64,000 bases of DNA from Marinococcus halophilus (GCF_002265875.1 NZ_NPFA01000002.1:248157-312156); one strand, 5' to 3'; counted from the first letter of the stretch, positions 35,637-44,478 are shown. Notes: generated by a model from the sequence alone, not told the origin. Numbers and translations: made by a program.

Positions 35637-36419
35637 ATGGAAGCAATAATTGAGCAGCTCCCTGCTTTTTCCCTGGTGTTTGTGCGAGTGCTCGCTTTTT
35701 TTACGACGATGCCTCTTTTCTCTTATCGGACTATTCCGAATCAATTTAAAGTAGGTTTGGCATTTTTTCTTGCTTTGGCTATTTTTCCGGCACTGGATGC
35801 TCCGCTGATGACAGTGGACGGCGAGTATATTCTCCTGCTGTTAAAAGAAGTCATGCTCGGACTTGCGATCGGGCTTATCGCGACGATTATGCTGTATGCT
35901 GTCCAGACAGCCGGAATGTTTCTTGACATTTCCTTCGGCTTTTTGGTGGCAAACGTGGTGGATCCACAGACGGGTGCCCAGAGCCCGCTTTTCGGCGGTT
36001 ACTTTTACGCTTTTGCGCTCTTAATGCTTTTGGCAGTGAACGGCCACCATCTGCTGCTCGACGGCATTTATTACAGCTACAGCTTTGTGCCGATCGACCA
36101 GACAGGGCTTGCCTTCGGCGATGAAGCGGTCGTTACGCATGTGGCGGAGGCTTTTAACCAGATGTTTATTCTTGCCTTTCAGCTGGCGTTTCCGCTGGTT
36201 GGTTCGCTCTTTCTGGTTGACCTTGCTTTAGGGATCATGGCCAGAGCAGTCCCGCAGATGAATGTGTTCGTCGTCGGACTGCCGCTGAAAATTGCGGCAG
36301 GGCTGCCGCTGCTTGTAGTAGCAATTCCCGGGATGTTTTTGGCCATTCAGTACTTATATGAAGACATGTTTCACGTCTCGCGTGGACTGCTTGAACTTTT
36401 GGGGGAGGAACAGGAATGA
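35637..36419 (+). CDS. fliR: Flagellar export gate protein FliR
   Basis: Export-gate membrane protein of 260 residues with about six hydrophobic segments; QTAGMFLDISFGFLVANVVDPQTG near 95 is the family motif. Ribosome-binding site is weak, so translation is probably coupled to fliQ, which stops 7 bases upstream. Overlaps flhB by 4 bases. Confidence 0.95.
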   Translation: MEAIIEQLPAFSLVFVRVLAFFTTMPLFSYRTIPNQFKVGLAFFLALAIFPALDAPLMTVDGEYILLLLKEVMLGLAIGLIATIMLYAVQTAGMFLDISFGFLVANVVDPQTGAQSPLFGGYFYAFALLMLLAVNGHHLLLDGIYYSYSFVPIDQTGLAFGDEAVVTHVAEAFNQMFILAFQLAFPLVGSLFLVDLALGIMARAVPQMNVFVVGLPLKIAAGLPLLVVAIPGMFLAIQYLYEDMFHVSRGLLELLGEEQE

Positions 36420-37498
36420 AGTGGACACTCGATCTGCAATTCTTTTCACAGGAAAAAACCGAGGAGGCCACGCCTAAAAAACGCCGGGATACAAGGCAGA
36501 AAGGCCAGGTCCCCAAAAGTAACGATGTGAATACAGCAGTCATACTGTTTTTAGTATTTGCTCTCTTTTACATGTACGGAGGCACTATTTTTAATCATTT
36601 GCAGGCGTTAATGACGCATACATACATAGAATACATGCAGTGGGAAATTACAACGGCCAGTGTTCCGGCGATGCTGCAGGAAATTACGATCCAATCCGTT
36701 ATTATTATCCTGCCGGTAATGCTCGTGGCCATGGTGGCAGGCGTGGCGGCCTCGCTTACCCAGGTTGGTTTTTTGTTCACGGGCGAACCGGTCAAAATGA
36801 AGCTTGAAAAAATTAACCCGCTCAGCGGTATCAAACGGATATTTTCAGCCCGGGCGCTTGTGGAGCTGGCCAAAGCACTTTTAAAAATCACGCTTGTCGG
36901 CGGTGTCGTTTTTACCATTCTCTGGCTCGCGCTCGACCGTCTCCTGTTTTTATCGCAAAAGGATGTTGGCGACGGATTTATGGAAATTGCCCGGCTAACC
37001 GGGCTGATGGGGATTATCGGAAGCCTGCTGCTGCTCGTGCTTTCGCTTCCGGACTATATTTATCAGAAGCACGACCACGAAAAGCAGATCCGCATGTCCA
37101 AGCACGACGTAAAGCAGGAAATGAAAAACATGGAGGGCGATCCGCTTATCCGCGGCAAACGAAAGCAGAAGCAGCAGGAACTCGCGATGGGACGGATGAT
37201 GGAAGAAGTGCCGAAAGCAGATGTCGTCATTACGAACCCGACGCATTTTGCGGTCGCGCTCCGCTACGAAGAAGGGGCGATGGGGGCGCCGAAGGTGATT
37301 GCTAAGGGAGCCGATCATCTGGCCCGGAGGATTAAGGAAAAAGCAGGTGAACATGCTATCCCGATGGTGGAAAACAAGCCGCTCGCCCGTGCGCTGTATG
37401 CCCAGTCCGAGATCGATGATGAAATATCTGAAGATCTATTCAAAGCCGTGGCCGAGGTACTTGCATACGTGTACCGCCTTAAAAGGAAAAACGGGTAG
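36416..37498 (+). CDS. flhB: Flagellar export switch protein FlhB
   Basis: Protein of 360 residues that sets export substrate specificity. N-terminal EKTEEATPKKRRDTRQKGQVPKS, four membrane segments (about 30-210) and a cytoplasmic domain with the autocleavage site NPTH (in VVITNPTHFAVALRY, near 268). The C-terminal 75 residues resemble YlqH (8908-9198). FliK (27136-28926) is its partner in the hook-length switch. Overlaps fliR by ATGA. Confidence 0.97.
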   Translation: MKWTLDLQFFSQEKTEEATPKKRRDTRQKGQVPKSNDVNTAVILFLVFALFYMYGGTIFNHLQALMTHTYIEYMQWEITTASVPAMLQEITIQSVIIILPVMLVAMVAGVAASLTQVGFLFTGEPVKMKLEKINPLSGIKRIFSARALVELAKALLKITLVGGVVFTILWLALDRLLFLSQKDVGDGFMEIARLTGLMGIIGSLLLLVLSLPDYIYQKHDHEKQIRMSKHDVKQEMKNMEGDPLIRGKRKQKQQELAMGRMMEEVPKADVVITNPTHFAVALRYEEGAMGAPKVIAKGADHLARRIKEKAGEHAIPMVENKPLARALYAQSEIDDEISEDLFKAVAEVLAYVYRLKRKNG

Positions 37499-37513
37499 AA
37501 AAGGAGTAACGTT

Positions 37514-39547
37514 ATGGGATTTAGAGAATTATCAGTGCTACTCGGCGTTATATTGATCGTCATTATGCTGATCATCCCGCTGCCGACATTTATCTTAGAC
37601 GTCTTAATTATGGCCAATATTTCGCTGGCGCTTCTGGTGATTCTTGTGGCGATGAACACGAAAGAGCCGCTCGAATTCAGCATTTTTCCTACGCTGCTTT
37701 TGCTTGTAACGCTGTTTCGGCTCGGGTTGAACGTTTCGACGACCCGTTCCATTTTAAGCAATGCTGAAGCAGGCAACGTTATTGAAACGTTCGGAAGCTT
37801 TGTGGTGCAGGGCAGTGCCTTCGTCGGCCTGGTGGTTTTTGTCATCCTTGTCGTTATTCAGTTTGTCGTTATTGTAAAAGGGGCAGAACGGGTGTCGGAG
37901 GTCGGGGCGCGTTTTACCCTCGACGCGATGCCTGGCAAGCAGATGAGCATCGATGCCGACCTGAATGCCGGCGTCATTTCCGAACAGCAGGCAAAAGCGC
38001 GCCGGGAGAAAATCGAACGGGAAGCCGATTTTTATGGCTCAATGGACGGGGCAAGTAAGTTTGTGAAGGGTGATGCCATCGCAGGGATTGTGATCGTTAT
38101 TATCAATGTTATTTTCGGCCTTGTGATCGGCATGACCGAGCACGGAATGGATATCGGAACGGCGGCAAACACCTTTACGCTCCTTACTGTCGGGGACGGA
38201 CTCGTCAGCCAGATACCAGCTCTTCTAATCTCCACGGCGACTGGTATTGTTGTGACGCGGGCAGCGTCGGAGGGCAACCTCGGCCACGATATTACAAAAC
38301 AGCTGTTTGCTTTCCCGCCGATGCTGTTTGTTGCTTCAGGGGCCATTTTTCTGCTCGGTGTGTTCACGCCGATCAACTTCTTTTTGACCACCTGTATTGC
38401 CGGAGCGATGGCTGCAATTGGATTTACCATCAGGCAGACGGTACTGCAGGAAGCACAGGCGGCGGTCCATGAAACCGAAGAGGCACAGGAGGAGGACCTG
38501 CGTTCGCAGGACAGCGTGATGCAGCTGCTCGATGTGGATCCGATTGAATTTGAATTCGGCTACAACCTGATCCCGCTTGCGGATGCAAAGCAGGGAGGCG
38601 ACCTGCTCGACCGGGTTGTGATGATCCGGCGCCAGCTGGCGCTGGAGCTTGGTATGGTGGTGCCGGTAATACGGATTCGTGACAATATCCAGCTGCAGCC
38701 GGGCGAATACGTAGTCCGCATGCGCGGCAGTGAAATCGCCCGGGGCGAGCTTTACATGGATCATTACATGGCGATGGGCACCGGAGCTGAAGAGCCAATT
38801 GACGGCATTGAAACCACCGAGCCAGCCTTCGGGCTGCCGGCCCTCTGGATTCCGGAAGAAGAGCGGGAGATTGCCGAGGATGCCGGATACACCGTCGTCG
38901 ATCCGCCGTCCGTGGTAAGCACGCATTTAACCGAAGTCATTAAAACCCATGCCCACGAGCTGCTCGGCCGTGAAGAAACGAAGCAGCTGATTGAACACCT
39001 GAAGGAAACATATCCGACCCTTGTGGAAGAAGTGACACCTTCAACGCTCACAATCGGGGATGTACAGAAGGTACTGGCTAAGCTGCTCCGGGAAGGAGTA
39101 TCCATCCGGAACATGCCGACCATTTTTGAAGCACTGGCAGAATACGGCACGATGACCAAGGATATGGACATTGTTACTGAGTACGTACGGCAGGCGCTCT
39201 CAAGACAGATTTCCAAGCAGTATGCGGACGGGGAAGAGCTGCTGCAGGTCGTTACACTCAGCGGCAGCATTGAAAAGAAAATTGCCGATGCGCTTCAGCA
39301 GACCGAAAGCGGAAATTATCTGGCAATGGATCCAAACGAATCCCAGCGGGTGGTCCAGCGCATTGGCGCAGAAGCCGAGCAGCTGATGAATCTCGGGAAA
39401 ACGCCGGTTATTCTCTGTTCGCCGGCTGTGCGTATGCACGTAAGACAGCTGATTGAGCGATTTTTTCCGCAGATGCCGGTTTTATCTTATAACGAGCTTG
39501 AACCTTCCATCGAAGTTCAAAGCGTTGGGGTGGTGAACAATGAATGA
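37514..39547 (+). CDS. flhA: Flagellar export component FlhA
   Basis: Export-gate protein of 677 residues that forms a nonameric ring and docks chaperone-cargo complexes. Eight N-terminal membrane segments (to about residue 310), with the FHIPEP-family region RSEVGARFTLDAMPGKQMSIDADLNAG near 140, a linker, and a cytoplasmic four-subdomain part (LLDVDPIEFEFGYNLIPL onward). AAAAGGAG precedes the ATG. Overlaps flhF by 4 bases. Confidence 0.97.
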   Translation: MGFRELSVLLGVILIVIMLIIPLPTFILDVLIMANISLALLVILVAMNTKEPLEFSIFPTLLLLVTLFRLGLNVSTTRSILSNAEAGNVIETFGSFVVQGSAFVGLVVFVILVVIQFVVIVKGAERVSEVGARFTLDAMPGKQMSIDADLNAGVISEQQAKARREKIEREADFYGSMDGASKFVKGDAIAGIVIVIINVIFGLVIGMTEHGMDIGTAANTFTLLTVGDGLVSQIPALLISTATGIVVTRAASEGNLGHDITKQLFAFPPMLFVASGAIFLLGVFTPINFFLTTCIAGAMAAIGFTIRQTVLQEAQAAVHETEEAQEEDLRSQDSVMQLLDVDPIEFEFGYNLIPLADAKQGGDLLDRVVMIRRQLALELGMVVPVIRIRDNIQLQPGEYVVRMRGSEIARGELYMDHYMAMGTGAEEPIDGIETTEPAFGLPALWIPEEEREIAEDAGYTVVDPPSVVSTHLTEVIKTHAHELLGREETKQLIEHLKETYPTLVEEVTPSTLTIGDVQKVLAKLLREGVSIRNMPTIFEALAEYGTMTKDMDIVTEYVRQALSRQISKQYADGEELLQVVTLSGSIEKKIADALQQTESGNYLAMDPNESQRVVQRIGAEAEQLMNLGKTPVILCSPAVRMHVRQLIERFFPQMPVLSYNELEPSIEVQSVGVVNNE

Positions 39548-40620
39548 GAATAAAAAAAATTACAGCGGATTCAATGCCGGAAGCGGTGGCAAAGGTGCGG
39601 CGGGAATTTGGTGATGAAGCAGTTATTCTGCATTCCAAGCCTGTCAAGGTCAGAACATGGTTTGGATTAAAATCTGTAGAAAAGCTTGAAGTTTATGCGG
39701 GAATTGATGATGCTCCGCCCCGCAAAAAAGAACGAAAACCCCCGGCAAACATTGTGAAGCCGGACCCACCTGAAGAAATTAAGGCGGCCCAGGGCCCGGG
39801 GAAGATGACAGAAAGTCTTCCGTCTTCAGCCCCGGCGCCTTTTCGGGCCGTAGCTTCCGCTTTAAAGGCCCAGGAAGTAAACGGACAGGTGGAAGAAGAG
39901 CTGATGAACCGGTTCATGGAAAAATGGTACGCAGAGAAGGGGAGCCGGCAGGAAGCGGCTGTGCTCGAAGACTGCATACGGGAGTGGCTGGAGCATCGGC
40001 ATCCCGCTGCAGAAGCGGTGCCGTCCCGAATGATTCAGCTGGTCGGCCAGACCGGGGTCGGAAAAACGACGACGCTTGCGAAGCTTGGGGCCCGGGAAAT
40101 GCTCCAGAGAAAAAAATCCATTGCCTTTTTTACGACAGATACCTTCCGCATGGGAGCGGTCGACCAATTGAATACCTATGCCTCCATCATGGAAGCGCCG
40201 GTGCATGTTATCTATGACCAGGCAGATTATATCGAGGCAGTAGCCCAGTCCCGGACACATGATTATGTATTCATTGATTCTGCGGGCAGAAATTTTCTGC
40301 ATGAACAGACAGTAGAGGAGGCGCAGCGCCTTCTCCCAGCCGGGGAACCGATTAAAACCGTGCTCGTACTGTCACTAACAGCTAAATACAAGGATATGAA
40401 AGAAGTCGCTGAAAAATTTCTTCCTTATATATCAAACGAGGTTATTATTACCAAAACGGACGAAACCACATCGTTTGGGGCGCTGCTGAATATTATCGAT
40501 GAATTTTCGCTCCGGGTGGCGTTTGTCACTACGGGACAGGAAGTGCCGGAAGACATTGAACCAGCAGACAACCGGTGGCTTGCAGCAAAAATAGCAGGGA
40601 GGGCGCTCGGTGAAAAATGA
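39544..40620 (+). CDS. flhF: SRP-type GTPase FlhF
   Basis: SRP-family GTPase of 358 residues that sets flagellar number or place. N-terminal basic B region (MRIKKITADSMPEAVAKVRREFGDEAVILHSK), Pro-rich linker, N-domain and G-domain: QLVGQTGVGKTTTLAKLGA (near 162), DTFRMGAVDQL, DSAGR (Ser where Ffh has Thr, as is usual for FlhF), TKTDET. Its stop overlaps flhG (11 bases). Partner ATPase FlhG stimulates it. Confidence 0.96.
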   Translation: MRIKKITADSMPEAVAKVRREFGDEAVILHSKPVKVRTWFGLKSVEKLEVYAGIDDAPPRKKERKPPANIVKPDPPEEIKAAQGPGKMTESLPSSAPAPFRAVASALKAQEVNGQVEEELMNRFMEKWYAEKGSRQEAAVLEDCIREWLEHRHPAAEAVPSRMIQLVGQTGVGKTTTLAKLGAREMLQRKKSIAFFTTDTFRMGAVDQLNTYASIMEAPVHVIYDQADYIEAVAQSRTHDYVFIDSAGRNFLHEQTVEEAQRLLPAGEPIKTVLVLSLTAKYKDMKEVAEKFLPYISNEVIITKTDETTSFGALLNIIDEFSLRVAFVTTGQEVPEDIEPADNRWLAAKIAGRALGEK

Positions 40621-41488
40621 TCAGGCGGAAAGCCTGCGAGAGCAAATGCAAAAAAGGCGCCGCAGGCAGACGAGAGTGTTGTCGGTAGTGAGTGGAAAAG
40701 GGGGCGTGGGTAAATCAAATGTGTCCCTGAACGTGGCTATATCCCTGGCGGAGGCTGGAGCGGAAGTGCTGTTAATTGACATGGATACCGGGATGGCCAA
40801 CCTCGATATTCTGCTCGGATGTGCGCCGATTCCCCCTTTTCAGGAAATGTTTACGGAAAATAAAAGCATCTTTGAATTAATTCAGTCGGGCCCATCCGGC
40901 GTGCAGTGGGTGGCGGGAGGATCGGGCCTTTCCGGTATCTTTCATATGGAGGAGGAGCATAAGCAGCGGTTTTACGAACAGCTTCAGCTGCTCGAAGGCG
41001 CATTTGATTTTATTATCTTTGATATGGGGGCAGGGCTGAACGAAAACCATATGCATCTGATTGCCACAACCGAGCGCGGAATCCTGGTAACGACCCCGGA
41101 GCCAACGGCGCTGATGGATGGCTACGCAATGATGAAATATATCCGGTCACATAAGAGTGACTTTCCATTTGCCGCTGTTATCAATCGGGTGGAGCAAAAA
41201 AAAGACGGCCGAGCGGCAGCGCAGAAATTAACGTCGGTCAGTGAACGGTTCCTCGGGATGCAGCTTATGCTTCTGCCGATGGTTCCAAGTGATCCAAAAG
41301 TAAGCAGGGCAGTTATGGAGCAGACCCCGCTTGTAATCGCGTACCCGAACTGTAGCGCTTCACAGAGCATGAAGCAGATCGCAGCCACTCTGTGGGTAAA
41401 AAAACGGGAACCAGCAACGGACGGCGCTCCGTTCCGGCAATTTATTACAGGAATGAAGCAGCGGTTATTCGCCTCTGCCCGCATGTAG
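40610..41488 (+). CDS. flhG: MinD-like ATPase FlhG (YlxH)
   Basis: ParA/MinD-type ATPase of 292 residues that limits flagellar number and assists C-ring assembly. The N-terminal DQAESLREQM is the DQAxxLR motif that activates FlhF. Deviant Walker A VVSGKGGVGKSNVS (near 27-40), DMDTGMANLDILLG, and a C-terminal amphipathic helix for membrane binding. Starts with GTG, GGGAGGG 6 bases upstream. Followed 16 bases later by the shortened cheB. Confidence 0.94.
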   Translation: MKNDQAESLREQMQKRRRRQTRVLSVVSGKGGVGKSNVSLNVAISLAEAGAEVLLIDMDTGMANLDILLGCAPIPPFQEMFTENKSIFELIQSGPSGVQWVAGGSGLSGIFHMEEEHKQRFYEQLQLLEGAFDFIIFDMGAGLNENHMHLIATTERGILVTTPEPTALMDGYAMMKYIRSHKSDFPFAAVINRVEQKKDGRAAAQKLTSVSERFLGMQLMLLPMVPSDPKVSRAVMEQTPLVIAYPNCSASQSMKQIAATLWVKKREPATDGAPFRQFITGMKQRLFASARM

Positions 41489-41504
41489 GACGGAGCCCGA
41501 GTAT

Positions 41505-42134
41505 ATGAAAAATTACTATTCTAATTTAACAGGACCGTGGGATCTGTTGGTGATCGGCACCTCTACAGGCGGTCCGGCAGCACTGCAAAAACTCTTTCAG
41601 TCGATGCCGGAGACAGTAGCACTGCCGATTTTGGTTGTCCAGCATATGCCGTCCGGGTTCACCAGGTCGCTTGCCGGCAGGCTGAACCGGGATTACAGCT
41701 GGAATGTCAAAGAAGCCGAAGACGGCGACCTGCTGCAGAAGGGCAGCGCGTATATTGCACCCGGAGGCCGGCAGCTTGAGGTCCGGAGGCACAGGGGCCA
41801 GCTGGTAACGGTGGTAAGCGAGAGCAGAACCGGCGACCGGTATCATCCATCAGTAGACGTGCTGCTTGCCTCCCTTGCTGGTGTAGACAGCCTGCGCGTA
41901 CTCAGCGTTATTTTAACCGGCATGGGAAATGACGGAACAAATGGGTTAAAAGTATTGAAAGTGAGAGCAGTTCTTTATGCTGTTGCTGAATCAGAAGAAA
42001 CGGCCATTGTATATGGCATGCCCCGGGCAGCGGTCCAGGCAGGCGTAATTGATGAAGTGCTGCCGCTCCACGCGATCGGGGAGCGGATCGGGGAGCTTGT
42101 AAATAACACCGCATATGAAAAAGAGGTGAAATGA
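41505..42134 (+). CDS. cheB: CheB methylesterase/deamidase catalytic domain, no receiver domain
   Basis: Protein of 209 residues that covers only the CheB catalytic domain. The catalytic triad is present: Ser20 in GTSTGGP, His47 in VVQHMPSGFT, Asp143 in GMGNDGTNG, with spacings close to those of Salmonella CheB (Ser164, His190, Asp286). The family also has ~140 N-terminal residues of receiver domain; here flhG stops 16 bases upstream, so there is no room for one. The segment KVRAVLYAVAESEETAIVYGMPRAA replaces the more usual Gly-Gly/QD form. Function: removes methyl groups from, or deamidates, chemoreceptors, probably without phospho-control. Confidence 0.93.
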   Translation: MKNYYSNLTGPWDLLVIGTSTGGPAALQKLFQSMPETVALPILVVQHMPSGFTRSLAGRLNRDYSWNVKEAEDGDLLQKGSAYIAPGGRQLEVRRHRGQLVTVVSESRTGDRYHPSVDVLLASLAGVDSLRVLSVILTGMGNDGTNGLKVLKVRAVLYAVAESEETAIVYGMPRAAVQAGVIDEVLPLHAIGERIGELVNNTAYEKEVK

Positions 42135-42760
42135 TGGGCACACGTGAGGTAGAGCTCGATATATTAAAAGAAGTCGGAACCATTGGTGGGGGGAATGCGG
42201 CAACAGCACTGTCTTCGCTGCTGAAAACACCGGTCCAGATCAGCGTGCCGTTGGTGCAGATGGTCCCATTCCCTGAGCTGCTTGAAGCGGCCGGAGGGGA
42301 AGAAAAAGTGGCGGCGGTTACCTTTCTCCGTATCGCGGGTCATATCAGTGGAAGCATTTTTTTTGTCCTGGAGCCCGAAGAAATGCAGACGGTTGGAAGA
42401 GCACTTGTAGAAAGCTGGAATATTTCCAGAACGCCCGAAAATGAGCAAGACTTGTTCGCCTCGGCATTATGCGAACTAACCAATATTCTGGCCGGGTCTT
42501 ATTTATCGGCGCTTTCGGATTTTACCGGGCTTTATATGATGCCGACGGTCCCGTCGTCTGCTGTTGACATGATCGGAGCGCTTTTAAGCGAAGGACTGAT
42601 CGAAGCAGGCCTAGAAGGAGATGAAGCGATCATGATCGATACCAACATGACAAAAGGGGAGCATCAATCACAGATGGCAGGACGGTTTTTTATGCTTCCG
42701 GATGCTCACTCGCTTCCAAAAATTTTTGCCTCGCTTGGAGTGCAGGAGAGCGGGGCATGA
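42134..42760 (+). CDS. cheC: CheY-P phosphatase CheC, first active site altered
   Basis: Protein of 208 residues that removes phosphate from CheY-P and binds CheD. The family has two sites of pattern D/S-xxx-E-xx-N. The first here reads DILKEVGT: Thr16 replaces Asn. The second, SALCELTN (Ser110, Glu114, Asn117), is intact. The rest (AGSYLSALSDF, VDMIGALLSEGLIE) is typical. Start 42134 has AAGAGGTG 5 bases upstream; ATG 42131 is too close. It follows cheB directly; cheA and cheW, expected here, are missing. Confidence 0.93.
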   Translation: MGTREVELDILKEVGTIGGGNAATALSSLLKTPVQISVPLVQMVPFPELLEAAGGEEKVAAVTFLRIAGHISGSIFFVLEPEEMQTVGRALVESWNISRTPENEQDLFASALCELTNILAGSYLSALSDFTGLYMMPTVPSSAVDMIGALLSEGLIEAGLEGDEAIMIDTNMTKGEHQSQMAGRFFMLPDAHSLPKIFASLGVQESGA

Positions 42761-43260
42761 AAAACGTGGACGTTAAACCAGCGAAAGTGAAAGTGGCCAT
42801 GGCGGATATGCAGTGGGGGCAAAACGGCGATATTCTCACCACAAGCGGTCTTGGTTCATGTGTCGGTATTGTAATTTATTCGCTCCGGTGCCAGTGTGCC
42901 TGTCTGATCCATGCCATGCTTCCGTCATCTGAGATGGCAAGAGAGGGCCAGCATGTTAACGAAGCAAAGTATGCAGACACGGCTGTGAAAAAGGCATTCA
43001 CCGGCTTCGAAGAACGCCGGATCCCAATAGATTCCCTGGAAGCGAAGCTAGCCGGGGGAGCAAGAATGTTTCAGTTTCAGACAGATCATCTGAATATCGG
43101 AAAACGAAATGTTGAAGCGGCAAAAGAATTGCTTGCCGGGCGGTCGGTATCCCTGACAGCGGAAGAAACAGGCGGACACATTGGCAGAACAATAGAATTC
43201 GACGTGGCTACGGGAGCTCTCCGGATCAAGCCGACCGGTGGAGAAACAATAATAATATGA
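42757..43260 (+). CDS. cheD: Chemoreceptor glutamine deamidase CheD
   Basis: Protein of 167 residues that deamidates receptor glutamines and activates CheC. The catalytic Cys in TSGLGSCVGIVIY, His in LIHAMLP and the conserved Thr before the Cys are all present; AKLAGGARMF is a further motif. Overlaps cheC by 4 bases, which fits the CheC-CheD complex. Confidence 0.95.
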   Translation: MKNVDVKPAKVKVAMADMQWGQNGDILTTSGLGSCVGIVIYSLRCQCACLIHAMLPSSEMAREGQHVNEAKYADTAVKKAFTGFEERRIPIDSLEAKLAGGARMFQFQTDHLNIGKRNVEAAKELLAGRSVSLTAEETGGHIGRTIEFDVATGALRIKPTGGETIII

Positions 43261-43275
43261 ACAGGGGAAGGTTAC

Positions 43276-44049
43276 ATGAGTAGATCGACAGCGCATGCTC
43301 ATCAGGAAATTTGGGAGAAATGGCTGGAAAATTATGACGATGCAGCGGCCGACCAATTAGTCAACATTTACACGCCCCTTGTGCATTATCATGTTCAGCG
43401 TATCGCGGCCACGCTTCCGAAAAATGTAAACCGGGAAGATCTTATGAGCCACGGATTAATGGGCCTGTACGATGCAATGAAAAAATTCGACCTGGCCCGG
43501 GATTTGAAATTTGATACATACGCCTCCTTCCGGATACGCGGGGCTATTATTGATGGTCTCCGCCAGGAGGACTGGATGCCGCGCTCCCTTCGGGAAAAGA
43601 CAAAGAAAATTGAAGAGACGGCTGAATGGCTTGAACAAAAAAAGGGGCGTTTCGTCTCCGACCGGGAGATTGGTGAAGAACTGGATATGAAGTCTTCAGA
43701 GGTATCGAAAGTGATCGCGGAAAACTATTTTGTGCATATGCTTTCCATGGACGAAGCGACACCGGATGGTGAGCGTGATGAAACGTACCGGGGAGCGATT
43801 GTGGATCCTAACGCTCCGTCGCCGGAGGAAATGCTTACCAATCAGGCTTCTCTGCACGAACTGGGTGAAGCGATAGCCCAGCTGCCCGAAAAAGAACAGA
43901 AGGTCGTTTCTCTTTTTTACCTGGAGGAAATGACGCTGACGGAAATCGGCCATATTTTGTCCCTGTCTACGTCCCGGATTTCACAGATTCACTCCAAAGC
44001 GCTTTTCCGGCTGAGACAGTATTTAAAGCAGACGGAAGAAAGAACGTGA
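43276..44049 (+). CDS. sigD: Flagellar/motility sigma factor SigD (sigma-28, FliA family)
   Basis: Sigma factor of 257 residues that drives late flagellar, motor, chemotaxis and autolysin genes. Region 2 (EDLMSHGLMGLYDAMKKFDLAR, then FDTYASFRIRGAIIDGLRQEDW), region 3 and region 4 with helix-turn-helix (MTLTEIGHILSLSTSRISQIHSKAL). GGGGAAGG lies 6 bases before the ATG. Near the end of a long operon, where its level depends on transcript length, as in B. subtilis. Confidence 0.97.
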   Translation: MSRSTAHAHQEIWEKWLENYDDAAADQLVNIYTPLVHYHVQRIAATLPKNVNREDLMSHGLMGLYDAMKKFDLARDLKFDTYASFRIRGAIIDGLRQEDWMPRSLREKTKKIEETAEWLEQKKGRFVSDREIGEELDMKSSEVSKVIAENYFVHMLSMDEATPDGERDETYRGAIVDPNAPSPEEMLTNQASLHELGEAIAQLPEKEQKVVSLFYLEEMTLTEIGHILSLSTSRISQIHSKALFRLRQYLKQTEERT

Positions 44050-44064
44050 GAAGGGAGAATGGTG

Positions 44065-44445
44065 ATGGCTTTAATATTTAGCCTGCTTGCCCTGATGGCT
44101 GCCGGTGTTTTGTGGATAAAGCTTCAGTCGGTGGCAGGAGAGCTGCGGCGGGTAAAGAATGATAAGAAGGAAATCGAACAGCTTTTAATCTACTACACGG
44201 ATGAGATGAAACGTGACAATGAACGTCTCCGTGCAGAATGGGACGGACCGGAAAGCCCTGTAGAGGAAATGGAAGCGATTGAGGAGGATTCTGCAATGCC
44301 GGAGGGTGAAGCGTCCCCGAAGGAATCACTGATGGACCGTGTTATAATGTTGTACAAAGAGGGATGGAAGGAAAAAGATATCGCCAAGAGTCTGTCGATC
44401 GGACAGCGGGAGGTGCATCTGTTTTTGCAGATGCAGGAAAAGTAA
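44065..44445 (+). CDS. swrB: SwrB (YlxL) flagellar assembly activator
   Basis: Single-pass membrane protein of 126 residues: N-terminal membrane helix (about 3-20), a charged coiled coil (25-60), an acidic linker and a C-terminal helix-turn-helix-like segment (MLYKEGWKEKDIAKSLSIGQREVHLFL). SwrB of B. subtilis helps FliP/C-ring maturation. Start 44065 (third codon of a longer frame from 44059) has AAGGGAG 8 bases upstream. Last gene of the operon; the rpsB promoter begins 3 bases after its stop. Confidence 0.88.
   Translation: MALIFSLLALMAAGVLWIKLQSVAGELRRVKNDKKEIEQLLIYYTDEMKRDNERLRAEWDGPESPVEEMEAIEEDSAMPEGEASPKESLMDRVIMLYKEGWKEKDIAKSLSIGQREVHLFLQMQEK
44414..44435 (+). repeat. Perfect inverted repeat at the 3' end of swrB
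   Basis: TGCATCTG (44414-44421) pairs with CAGATGCA (44428-44435), loop TTTTTG, inside the last codons of swrB. No T run follows, so it is not an intrinsic terminator by the usual criteria; it may define or protect the 3' end of the fla/che transcript. Confidence 0.6.
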
Positions 44446-44448
44446 GCT

Positions 44449-44478
44449 TTGACATTGCGTCCTGCAGACACGTATGGT
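44449..44478 (+). promoter_or_regulatory. Sigma-A promoter for rpsB
   Basis: Perfect TTGACA at 44449-44454, 18-base spacer, TATGGT at 44473-44478. Gives a leader of about 115 bases. Confidence 0.7.

Noticed and set aside
41489-41504. Broken receiver domain or cheA fragment before cheB
   Set aside because: The gap is 16 bases and flhG is complete to its usual C-terminal helix, so no remnant remains.
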